Shown here one piece after another: positions 10,319 to 19,601 of a stretch of DNA of 64,000 nt. A program made the position numbers and the translations under genes. Below the pieces are notes generated by a model. That model was given only the letters and a program-made list of their open reading frames with translations, was not told the origin of the DNA and did no database searches. Each line of letters starts with the position of its first letter. The first letter of the stretch is position 1. Origin of the DNA: Adineta steineri (taxonomy: Eukaryota > Rotifera > Eurotatoria > Adinetida > Adinetidae); contig CAJNOI010000071.1 of assembly GCA_905250115.1 (NCBI GenBank), forward strand, positions 186,001-250,000. The letters are read 5' to 3'.

Positions 10319-12788
10319 ATGACAAACAATAAAACACAATGTTCTATATGTAATAAAGATAAAATAACATATCCTTGTGAAGGATGTTTGAAAAACTTTT
10401 GTTTAATGGATTTAACAAAACATCGTCAAATATTAAATGAAGAACTGCATCATATTATTAATGATTATAATCAATTTAAACAAAGATTTAGTGAACAAAA
10501 ACCAAATCCACATGATCTTTCTCTAATAAATCAAATTAATCAATGGGAAATAGATTCAATTATAAAAATTCAACAAAAAGCAAGAGACTGTAGAGAAATT
10601 GTCATTAAATCATCACAAACATGTATTAACGATACTGAAAAGAAATTTAATGATTTAAATGAACAAATAAAACAAATTCACAGTGACAATGAATTTAATG
10701 AGATAAATTTAAACTATTTAAGAAATGAATTAATAAAAATTAAAGAAGAATTAAATAACCCACCAAAGACTTCCATTCAACAACACTGTCAACCATTTAT
10801 TAATGAAATTTCAATTATTTTCGTAGAAAAAAGTAAGTTTTTAAGAAATAATTTCTAAAAGAAAATGGATGATAAAGAAAAGAATAATAAGATATGAAAT
10901 AAAAGTTAAATAAAAAAATTTTTTCTTCGAAGTTTGAAAAGATGTTTGATTGATAACAACAGAATTGAGTTATTTTCAAATTTTGTTAATTATTCTAACA
11001 AAAATCTAATTTTGTAATGGTCACAATAAATTATCATTTGATTTCTTAGTTATTTTTATTGAATAGTTTATTAGAAAATGAAGTTATCTTATAGTATCTA
11101 CATGATAATCACACAGTAGAGAAGAAATGAATGATATAATATATAACAGATTTTGTGATTATTAGCAAATGTGAGGTTTCATTTTTCTGTTTATATTGAA
11201 AATGAAATATATTGGAAGATAAATATTGTATTTTATCATTCAATTTTTAATATCACATTCACATATATATTGAAATATACAAAGAATGAAAAAAAAACAA
11301 ATCGAAATAAAATCAATTTTGTATTAAAATCAAAATCTACTTTTTGAGTCTTCGAACTTTATCAATAAAAGTTTCATGAATTTGACATTAACTGTTAGCA
11401 TAACTCTGAATATATTTTATTTTCATTAGTTCATTACGATTTCAGGTAAAATTCTTTCATTAATCGCCTTTTACTATAGTTTTTCTTTATTCTTTAATAT
11501 TTTCAACCTATTGATCACTATAGTCAAATAAATAGATGTTCTATACTTATAACTTTCATTGAATAAAACAAAAATATTTTATTTTAATTCTGATTTGATA
11601 AGAAAAAGTAAAAGATCAAATTTATTTTATTTTATACAAATCTCTCAATTAAAATCATTGCTGTTATTGAGAAATTTTCTAAAAGATTTCGTTTTTTTAA
11701 ATTTTTATTTAACAAAAATAAATCATCAGAATCTTTTTCTCCTTTTCAATTTCAATTCTTCACTCAACTTTCACAGAACCAAAATCGAAGTTTCATTCAA
11801 AATTAATCTTTTCCTTCTGCTTCAATAAAAAACAACTTTTCTTCTTCTTGTTCATCTTTCCAGCAAAATCTTTTATTTTCATTCTACTTTAGAGCTAAAA
11901 TTCAATAATTGGAATCAAAATGCCATCACTGTAGCTGGTGAAAATGGATATGGAGAGAACTTAAATCAACTCTATCTCCCTGCAGGAATCTTTATTGATA
12001 AAAAGAAAAATATATTCATTGCTGATAGTCATAATCATCGTATTGTTCAATGGAAATATAATGCAAATGAAGGACAAATCATTGCAGGTGGAAATGGTAA
12101 AGGAAATCGAATGAATCAATTGAATTATCCAACAGATGTGATTGTTGATCGACAAACTCATTCGATCATCGTTGCCGATTGGCAAAACAGACGAGTAGTT
12201 CAATGGGTCAATCAAAATCAACAAATTCTCATTGACAATATTGACTGTGGTCGCTTGGCAATGGATAAACATGGACTTCTGTATGTTTCTGATTGGAAGA
12301 AGAATGAAGTGAGACGATGGAAAATGGGAGAATACAATGAAGGAATTGTAGTGGCAGGTGGAAATGGAAAAGGAGATCAACTTAATCAACTTAATTTTCC
12401 TGCCTATATCTTTGTTGATGAAGAACAATCTGTTTATATATCTGATCAAAACAATAATCGTGTGGTAAAATGGAGAAAAGATGCAAAAAAAGGAACAGTT
12501 GTAGCTGGAGGAAATGGTCAAGGAAGAAATCGGAATCAACTGCATCATCCTCAAGGAATCATTGTTGATCATTTTGGTCAAATCTATGTAGCAGATTTTT
12601 GTAATCATCGAATAGTACGTTGGCGTGAAGGAAAAAAAGAAGGTGAAATTGTTGTTGGTGGAAATGGTAAAGGAAATCAATCAAATCAATTGAATGTTCC
12701 CATGGGTTTATCATTTGATGATGAAGGAAATCTTTATGTCGTTGATTATTTGAATCATCGAATTGAAAAATTTGAAATAATTATGTAA
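10319..12788 (+). CDS. B-box-like / coiled coil / NHL propeller protein, copy 3 (shifted start)
   Basis: Exons 10319-10832 and 11893-12788 (donor gtaagt, acceptor actttag) give 469 aa. The ATG used by the paralogues is GTG here (10313), so translation probably begins two codons later at ATG 10319; the protein then starts MTNNKTQCSICN and keeps all zinc ligands (D at the H33 position). The propeller has six NHL blades and is very close to copy 2; the first blade has AGENG in place of AGGNG. The intron is 1060 nt: its 5' part matches the copy-2 intron and its 3' part matches the copy-1 intron. A GTG start at 10313 cannot be excluded. Confidence 0.8.
11428..11883. repeat. Intron indel flanked by 13-bp direct repeats
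   Basis: The direct repeat ttttattttcatt occurs at 11415-11427 and 11871-11883. Copy 2 has a single such sequence just before its acceptor and lacks the 456 nt between. The extra segment has no coding capacity. Confidence 0.7.
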
Positions 12789-13012
12789 ATAAAATTTTGA
12801 TTTTGTAGAAAGCAAAATAATTTTTTGTTCAATAAAAAAATCGAGAAATAAAACTATAAGAAAAAGTGAAGTTTCATTGTTGAAAATCAATGAAAATGAA
12901 TTTAATTTGATAATTTTGATTAAAAAATTTGAATTGAAATGAATTACTGTTAAAAAGATTTTTGTATAGATGAAAACTAAAAAAAGAATTTTGAAATAAA
13001 AATGAATAAAAA

Positions 13013-13068
13013 GGATGTGGGTATGGTTGATAAACACAATACTTTCAGTCTACTCACCCTCAAGATGC
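13013..13068. repeat. TGTGGG-type foldback
   Basis: Left arm aggatgtgggtatggttgat; right arm tactcaccctcaagatgc. It separates the end of B-box/NHL copy 3 from the 3' end of the minus-strand F-box/LRR gene. Confidence 0.6.
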
Positions 13069-13079
13069 ATAAAATGTTG

Positions 13080-14083
13080 CTAATACCAAATTCTGTTCAA
13101 TAAAAAATGTACTTCATTGAACGAATAATATGCCTTTTTTGTATCGATTCCATTATTTCTAAGGTCGAGAGTGGTGAGTGTCTATATTGTAACATAATGA
13201 TGAATTCGTACTTGATGCAAATAAAACTTATTTCACCATGTTATTCGGAAATTCGGAAATGCATAAGCCAAATATTGTGCTCCTTCAGTACCGATGCCAT
13301 TGGATCGCAGATCAAGTGTGATGAGTGTCTGTATCGAAATCTAATGATATATTTATAGTTATTGAGAAGATCTTTGTCTCACTGTATTACGCTGTAAAGC
13401 GTGAGCTAGATATTGTGCGCCTATACTATCAATCTGGTTTTTTCGAAGATCAAATGTTATAAGTGTCTGTACTTGAACAATGATAAATTAATAATAACAA
13501 AAGGAAAATTTACCTTACCTTATTACTTTCCAATGCCTGGGCAAGATATTGTGGTTCTTTGGCACATATTTGATTTCTTTCGAGATTGAGCATAGTGAGA
13601 GTCTGTAATGGAACATAAAAGTGAATATATCGTGAATAAGAGAAAATTTATCATACCGAATTATTTTGTAACATTTGAGCTAGATATTGTACCCCATCAG
13701 CTAGAATGTAACTGCATTCAAGATTGAGTAAAGTGATTGCCTGTATTGAAATATTATAATGAATATACGATCGTATTGTCGCAAAAAACTTCTCTTACCG
13801 TATTACTTTGCAATGCATGAGCGAGAAGTTGAATTTTTTTATGATTTAGTAACTGACTTCCTAGTTTCAGTTCGGTGAATGTCTATAAAAATAAATTAAT
13901 ACTAAACGATATTTTAACGATAAAAGTAAGACTATAATTTACCCCGTATTGAGTATAAGTACTAATGATGATATTAAAACGTGTGCATACATTTTGAATT
14001 GATAGAAAAATATCTAGTCGTTCAAAATTATCCAATATTCGATAGACTAATTCGACGGGTAATGTTAGAAAAGATGAATTCAT
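13080..14083 (-). pseudogene. F-box / leucine-rich-repeat gene with frameshift
   Basis: Seven exons on the minus strand: 13943-14083 (F-box, MNSSFLTLPVELVYRIL...), then one LRR per exon at 13799-13882, 13657-13740, 13519-13602, 13383-13466, 13237-13328 and 13080-13181. Introns are 52-60 nt with GT-AG ends. Exons 2-5 are exactly 84 nt (28 aa, RNI-type L..L.L..N.I...GAQ.LA.AL..N). Exon 6 is 92 nt because the 8-mer attcggaa is tandemly duplicated at 13243-13258, which shifts the frame into TGA at the exon end. The last exon would give 33 residues ending RIWY-stop. F-box/LRR proteins normally bring substrates to SCF ubiquitin ligases. The protein may simply end early, so pseudogene status is probable rather than certain. 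Confidence 0.75.
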
Positions 14084-14401
14084 TTTGTTGCCTATTGTTT
14101 TTTTTCTAAAATTTATTATAATACATGTTATATGCTCTTCAAAGCTTGCTTTTATGTATTGTAAGTCATAAATTTCTCGTTCTTGTGCAATGTCGTATGA
14201 ATGTAAGATTTGGATTTTTTCTGCCGATTGTCAAAAAAGCAGAAGATAAGCACTACATGAATCATTTGAAGAAAACGAAAAAAAAAAATATGTGGATGCA
14301 ATTAATAAAAGAATATCGACATTTATATTCGTAAAATATGACAGTCTTTCAAGAGAATTTTTAATTGTTCATTATTTAGTATAAAACAAGTTATCTTTTT
14401 A

Positions 14402-14509
14402 AAAAATAAACGAAAATATTTATTTGAATTATGAATTTAAAGTATTTTTTTATATTTTAATATAAATACAAAATACTGATTATTATAATCGAGTATCCAT
14501 TGAAATTTG
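14402..14509. repeat. Duplicated 3' flank of the Ctr gene
   Basis: Matches 8790-8892 nearly base for base (aaataaacgaaaatatttat and onward). Together with 14510-14745 it shows that the copy includes the 3' flank of the source gene. Confidence 0.8.
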
Positions 14510-14745
14510 TTACTCAGTTGGACAACACGAAGTAGACAATGAATGATCTTGAGGTGAAGTGTTAATCAATGGTGTTGTTTCCGTTGTTAAAGAATTAATT
14601 TGAGTTCGTGTTCGAATTCTAATAATACCAAAAATAAAATGTCCCAAAATCAAACCAAATATAAGAGCAATAAAAATACCAATATCATATGTCATGACTA
14701 ATAACATTAAACAATAAGCAAGGAACATATGAACTCCATATGATA
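14510..14745 (-). pseudogene. Truncated Ctr copper transporter copy
   Basis: Encodes the C-terminal half of the Ctr protein from SYGVHM onward, including MxxxM (LMLLVMTYD) and the TM3 GxxxG. It is about 78 residues closely matching the 8893-9378 gene with a few substitutions (CCPTE in place of CCQTE). The N-terminal half (Met-rich region and TM1) is replaced at a TA dinucleotide by the terminal repeat starting at 14746. The apparent open frame that continues a few codons into the element is accidental. A functional transporter is not expected. Confidence 0.85.
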
Positions 14746-14801
14746 CAGTCGAGTCCACTTATAAGAGCTCCGGATAAAGGAGCCGTCCGCTTATAAGAGC
14801 T
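14746..14801. mobile_element. pogo/Tigger-like terminal inverted repeat, solo end
   Basis: Begins CAGTCGAGTCCACTTATAAG immediately after a TA, and contains two related subrepeats, gtccacttataagagct and gtccgcttataagagct. CAGT...TATAAG-type ends next to TA are typical of the pogo/Tigger branch of Tc1-mariner elements. Comparison with 9121-9130 (atatgataac) shows the insertion point is exactly after TA. No matching right end or transposase is seen downstream; homology to the source resumes only at 15151. Confidence 0.65.
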
Positions 14802-15031
14802 GTTTTTATCTATATGATTATATATATGCATGTATGTTCTTCTTCTTTTTCTTTCCTGTCATATATATGTGATGAATTTCTCCTTTCTTCTTTCTTTCAT
14901 GTTGTCCTATGTTGGATTTTTCGTTCATGTTCATCATCTGAGGGATTTTCGATTTCATGCATTTTTCGTTCTTTCTTGGTTCTATATAATGTCATCATTT
15001 TTCGTTGAGTTTTTACTTTTCAAAGAATGGC

Positions 15032-15149
15032 ATCTTGAGGGTGTGGGTGTGTATAAGGGCGTGTTTTAGTGTAACTCTTGCTTTAATTAATTATAAGTTA
15101 TCGTCACTTACAAACACACCTACATTCACACCCACACCCACACCCTCAA
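15032..15149. repeat. TGTGGG-type foldback (long, strong arms)
   Basis: Left arm atcttgagggtgtgggtgtg and right arm cacacccacaccctcaaat are near-perfect inverted copies over at least 19 nt, with extra TGTGGG units on the right arm. The core is about 75 nt. It abuts the point where homology with 9645 resumes. Confidence 0.85.
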
Positions 15150-15150
15150 A

Positions 15151-15378
15151 TCGATATAGAGTGAGATATATTCTCGTGCAGATTACTCATACAAAATCGA
15201 TAGACATATTGTTGTTCTTTTGAAAGTATATCATTTTGAATATGATAATATCCATGCTCAATTCTCATTTTTAAACTCTCTTCACTATCGAATAAACACC
15301 ATTCTATTTTGTTTTTTTAATTCAGATGTAAATAACAGTATATAATCATTAATATAGTTCACTATAGAAAGATCGGAT
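15151..15378. repeat. Duplicated segment, copy 2 (pairs with 9645-9874)
   Basis: About 228 nt homologous to 9645-9874, diverged by scattered substitutions and small indels. It fixes the right end of the duplicated Ctr block. Confidence 0.8.
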
Positions 15379-15474
15379 AATAAAAATCACACTCACACCC
15401 ATGCGGTGTAATTATTATAACTGCCACGAATTTTAACTATAAACAGAACACATAGGAGTTCATTTTTTCTTATT

Positions 15475-15526
15475 AAGGGTGTGGATGCCAATTAAAAGAA
15501 GATAAAGACCCACACTGATGCCCTCA
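15475..15526. repeat. TGTGGG-type foldback
   Basis: Left arm aagggtgtggatgcca and right arm acccacactgatgccctca, with a core of about 22 nt. Confidence 0.6.
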
Positions 15527-16014
15527 AAAAAGAACGCAACTATAATATTCATTCATGAAAGTTTGTTATGTTCGTTGCCAATGTACTTTGTTGCTGATCT
15601 CTCTTGTATTTCGTATTTACATTTTCAAAAGAATCCAAAAAAAAAATACAATCATTTGCCATTAAATAATAGCTGTGTCATTGACTGCCTTTCTTTTCGC
15701 GGAGTGCTTTTGAATTTATAAAAGCCACATGCATACTTTCTATACTGATTTTTTATTTTTAAACCTAGATAAAGAACGATAATCGATGTTTTGAGCACAT
15801 TGGTACCGATGATTAAAACTATAGTCTGTGAATGCAGGCAAAACGAGACACATATACAATCTATTGTTAACATGAGACAAAATGTGTACAAAATCATTTA
15901 TAACGTAACGAATCGTTTTCAATAGATTCTAATCAAGACAATCATATGAAATACACAATTTAATTGAAATGCTGTTGATAATGTTTGTTTTTATTAAATT
16001 CTATTTATCATGAA

Positions 16015-16075
16015 CATGAGTGTGGATGTGGATACCAATTAATAGAACATTTAGACCCACAGCCACACCCTCAAA
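16015..16075. repeat. TGTGGG-type foldback
   Basis: Left arm catgagtgtggatgtggata and right arm acccacagccacaccctca. The core sequence ccaattaatagaa is nearly the same as in the 15475-15526 element, so the two share more than their arms. Confidence 0.7.
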
Positions 16076-16449
16076 GATATATCTGAGCGGTTCTATGTTA
16101 AACGTTTAGTCAGACAAGAGTTGGTTTGCGAAGTTTTGTAAGCTATCACGTATCTACGCACTTTCGGCTTTATTAATGACTATTCATGCGTTCAAAGATA
16201 GGTTTTGGTATCCTTTGTATTATTTTAGTATTATTTTTTGATACTATTGTCTACATGAAGTCCTTTCTATAAACCTGTAAATATCATTTTTCTATTCCAG
16301 ATTTCTTTTGTATACCAGGAAGTGAACTGTTATTATCAGGTTCAGTATACCTATTCATTTCAAGTAATAGGTTACGAATCAAGAGATAACTGAAGAACAA
16401 GCACGATCATCTGCACGATTTGGTCACTTCCATATTTCAGTGAGTTCTT

Positions 16450-16507
16450 GTTTGAGAGTGTGGGTGGGGTGTGCTTGAATGAAGAGTTGGTAACCACACG
16501 CACATGC
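16450..16507. repeat. TGTGGG-type foldback
   Basis: Left arm gtttgagagtgtgggtgggg; right arm taaccacacgcacatgc. Imperfect. Confidence 0.5.
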
Positions 16508-16519
16508 TAACAATAAAAG

Positions 16520-16730
16520 AAAGGATAATAACAGAAAAGGAAACCAAAGTACGAAATAGAGTGTGAGAGAATAGAATGATAAGAAAGAGTAATAATAGCG
16601 AAATAGGACAGAGCATGAGAAGAAAGGATCATAATAATAAAATAAAGGATAACAACAGCAAAGGAGAGCAAAGTACGAAGCAGAGTGTGAGAGGAAAAGA
16701 TGGTAAGGACAAACGAAAAGATATTGAAGA
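16520..16730. repeat. Imperfect tandem duplication, unit about 125 nt, purine-rich
   Basis: aaaggataataacag...gcaaagtacgaaatagagtg from 16520 recurs as aaaggataacaacag...caaagtacgaagcagagtg from 16644. The top strand is almost free of T runs. It produces spurious ORFs. Confidence 0.6.
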
Positions 16731-16802
16731 CAATACACAAATAAGACGAATCACGCGGAGGCGTCACAGTAAAGTTGAAAAACACGAATCTTTAAAAAAA
16801 AT

Positions 16803-16868
16803 CGAGTGTGTGTGGGTGTAGATATATAAATAATAATCTTGTACCCCCTCCTACACCTATATCCACCC
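16803..16868. repeat. TGTGGG-type foldback
   Basis: Left arm gagtgtgtgtgggtgtagat and right arm tcctacacctatatccaccc around an AT-rich core. Confidence 0.6.
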
Positions 16869-16939
16869 CAATTTCTGGATATAATATCGAATAAATATAA
16901 TATACATTGTTTAGGACTCTTTAGATAATATCTGTAGAT

Positions 16940-17935
16940 ATGCTGCCTTTCTTTCGATGGTTGGTACCAATACACAAATATTCTACTCGTTTTATGTCTA
17001 AATATAGTAGAACACCCATTAGTAAAACTGTTGACTTACTCGATAGGCCTCTTGTCTCGCATTCAGGAGCTGTTACTCACGACTCTCTTCAACTCCATTA
17101 TTGGGAATGGCGCGGCGCAAAACCGACGATACTTTTTTGTCATGGAGCCGGATTTCATGCACGATGCTTTGATTCGATTATTGAACAAGCTTTACCCACA
17201 TCAAACGTTATCTCTGTCGATTTGCGAGGTCATGGTCGTTCTCAGAAACATCCAGGCCCGTACTCTTTTCGCTGGTTCGGCGAGGATATGGCTTGTTTTA
17301 TTCAAAAGCTTGACCTTGAAAATATTGTTGGTGTGGGACATTCGATGGGTGGTTATTCTTTGGTACTAGCCGCAAGCAATCTATTACAAAAAGGCAAAAA
17401 ATCAAGATTTCGTTCGTTACTTCTTCTCGATCCGGTTATTTTTCCACATGACATGTATGTAAATGAAAATTCTTTATTTTATAAGAACGTCATAGCCATA
17501 TTCGAAACGCATCTTCGACGTAAAGCTCAATGGTTATCTATTGAAGATATGATACAATACATGATTAAACGAGAGCCATTTTCACGTTGGCCCAGTGCTA
17601 TTCTTCATGATTATTGTTCATTTGCCATTGATAATAACAACCGGCTTTTGTGTTCACCAGAAACTGAGGTTTCCATATATAACAGCTGCATGCATGAGTC
17701 GGCTAAAATCTATGACGATATTAAGCATTCTAACAACCTCAATGGCATTCCAATCCATGTTGTTCGCTGTTCGAAACCGTGCGTCGTCCCGATAACCATG
17801 GACGCCTCTTTAACAGCACCAACACTTGCAAAGTGCTTTGCACAGGCCCACGACACAGTATTGGACAATACGACCCATTTATTCCCAATGGAAAAACCAC
17901 ATCTGGTTGTTGAACTACTGAAAGACATGATTTGA
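16940..17935 (+). CDS. Alpha/beta hydrolase, intronless
   Basis: 331 aa on a single exon. It shows an oxyanion-loop HGAG at 68-71 (FCHGAGFHARCFD), the strand-turn DLRGHGRS at 94-101, the nucleophile elbow GHSMGG with Ser135, and a late His313 in NTTHLFPMEKP, the expected catalytic His. The catalytic acid is probably in the 270-290 region but I cannot assign it. The family is a general serine hydrolase/esterase; substrate unknown. The first 18 residues (MLPFFRWLVPIHKYSTRF) are basic and hydrophobic and could be a mitochondrial or membrane-targeting leader; the alternative start is Met19. The gene is less AT-rich than its neighbours and lacks introns, unlike nearly every other gene here. Confidence 0.85.
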   Translation: MLPFFRWLVPIHKYSTRFMSKYSRTPISKTVDLLDRPLVSHSGAVTHDSLQLHYWEWRGAKPTILFCHGAGFHARCFDSIIEQALPTSNVISVDLRGHGRSQKHPGPYSFRWFGEDMACFIQKLDLENIVGVGHSMGGYSLVLAASNLLQKGKKSRFRSLLLLDPVIFPHDMYVNENSLFYKNVIAIFETHLRRKAQWLSIEDMIQYMIKREPFSRWPSAILHDYCSFAIDNNNRLLCSPETEVSIYNSCMHESAKIYDDIKHSNNLNGIPIHVVRCSKPCVVPITMDASLTAPTLAKCFAQAHDTVLDNTTHLFPMEKPHLVVELLKDMI

Positions 17936-18170
17936 ACTAATATTGCTACATATAGATGTGATCGTGATAATCTACGCTTTTTAGTCTCGATTCACAATAT
18001 ATTTTAATTATCCTTCTAAAATTTTTGCTATTCACTAATAAACAGATATTGTTAGTAACTTAGTAAGTGTGAGACCTTGAGTCCACTTGTTTTTATTTCT
18101 ATATTACTATTTACCTCTGTTCCTCTTCAACAACATCACACATATATGTAGGACGTTAGCCTAAAGGGAA

Positions 18171-18230
18171 AATCTTGAGGGTGAGAGTGAAGGAATGTGG
18201 TGGGCATAAGACTCACACCCACATCCTATT
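18171..18230. repeat. TGTGGG-type foldback
   Basis: Left arm aatcttgagggtgagagtga; right arm actcacacccacatcctatt. Imperfect arms, G-rich core. Confidence 0.55.
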
Positions 18231-18520
18231 ATTCCTCACTTATATGTTATTTCTTTGCGAAAACAAAATATAGAATATAAGTTTATTAGTCGATTATAAA
18301 GGACACCATACAGTAAGATCGTCAATCTGCCACCATTCCGCATTCGTTTCAAACATAATAGAAAAATAGAGCTTGAAATTCTGCATCTTCTCATATATTT
18401 CTTTATTTTCCAATGAATATAAACAAAAGTTTTTCATGGACGATTTTATCTAAGAGAGAGGGATGTATGAGTGTTATATAGATTTTCGCAGTCTTAATCT
18501 CATGAACAAGATTAATAACT

Positions 18521-18622
18521 TAAATGGATGTGGATGTTTATTCGTTTTTCACTTCTACAGACATTCAGCTCAAAACTTACATCAACACTCACATTCTCAC
18601 ATACACCCACACCCTTAAGATG
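18521..18622. repeat. TGTGGG-type foldback (long)
   Basis: Left arm aaatggatgtggatgttta; the right side carries several C-rich units ending acacccacacccttaagat. The core is about 60 nt. Confidence 0.6.
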
Positions 18623-18767
18623 TTATGTATTTTGACTTTTGTGATAAAACAAAACAAAGCCTTAACATAATAATAAATCCTTTGAAAAATTAAACTTTGC
18701 TAATTCTGAATTATTTTATAAGATAAATATATTTCAAATTAGTTAATAATGTTTTGTATATAATAAA

Positions 18768-18835
18768 AGGTGTGAGTATGCACGCATGAGCAAAAGTGTG
18801 GAAAGTATAGTCATTTTTTACCCACACCCTCAAAA
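18768..18835. repeat. TGTGGG-type foldback
   Basis: Left arm aaggtgtgagtatgcacg; right arm ttacccacaccctcaaaat. It lies about 85 nt before the start of the duplicated NHL-receptor block at 18922. Confidence 0.6.
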
Positions 18836-19601
18836 TTAATTTGAATCAGAGACATTCAGTGTCGTTGACAACTCGTCGCTGCCAGAATGCAAGGAATATC
18901 AGATAATTAATCTGAGTTTCACGACTTTGATTATGTTTGAATAGAACTTTTGCTACTAATTGATGAGATCCATCCATTTCTAGAGTTTTGTTTTTGCATA
19001 TATTGAATTTCGACTTGAATTTATACATCTTTTTCATGTCTCTCGCGAACTACATCATATGATGATGAACAATTCTGCTTGTGATTTATCTGATACAAAA
19101 GTACTTATTGCGCATAAAGAAACAAAGAACGTGATAAAAGGTGAGTCCTGACAAAGTAGATTATTTAACAGAGTCAAATAGAAAAATATCAAAAAAATCA
19201 TGACTTATTCATTGACGTCAATCATTTATTGACGATGATAGTTGATATCTTATTTTAACTGAAACACGTCTGATGATTGTCCTAGATTATGATTAATTGT
19301 TTTTTCTCTTTATCACGTTCTTCTTCAATACACTCAAATATTTTTCTATGAAATCAAATGATGAATTTTGTTCATTAATCCAATCTAAAATCAATTATTT
19401 GTCTTATCGACGACGAACCCCTCTATATAACACTATTTTTTCTCTTTGTATTATCTTGGAGGAAATAAATGAGAGAAAAAGAGAGATATATAATTAGAGA
19501 GAAAATCTACAATGAATATCATTTAGTTTTCATCGAAGATAAAGAAGAAGAAAAAGAGTATTTTATCAGTTGACCGATTTATCAAAAAAAAAATTTTTTG
19601 A

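Larger units (their letters stand above)
15379..16939. other. Foldback-rich intergenic sequence
   Basis: No gene is supported. It holds four TGTGGG-type foldbacks (15475-15526, 16015-16075, 16450-16507, 16803-16868), a half element near 15386 (cacactcacacccatg) and a purine-rich tandem duplication at 16520-16730. Open frames on both strands across 16424-16821 are products of this low-complexity stretch. Confidence 0.6.
17936..19601. other. Intergenic, with three foldbacks
   Basis: No gene is supported. Foldbacks lie at 18171-18230, 18521-18622 and 18768-18835. From 18922 the sequence is homologous to 41795 onward and continues into the NHL-receptor gene. A minus-strand open frame at 18846-19037 is interrupted by a stop in the 41.8-kb copy, so it is not treated as a gene. 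Confidence 0.55.

Noticed and set aside
13107..13358. Plus-strand frame with repeated GxCLYxN motifs
   Set aside because: It is antisense to two LRR exons of the minus-strand gene, whose repeats create the pattern.
16424..16821. Overlapping open frames on both strands, one with apparent membrane segments
   Set aside because: They come from a purine-rich tandem duplication; the reverse strand is low-complexity Tyr/Ser/Phe/Leu.
18846..19037. Minus-strand 63-codon frame shared with the 41.8-kb block
   Set aside because: The duplicate has an in-frame stop (near 41840) and no start or splice context supports it; it is treated as duplicated flank.
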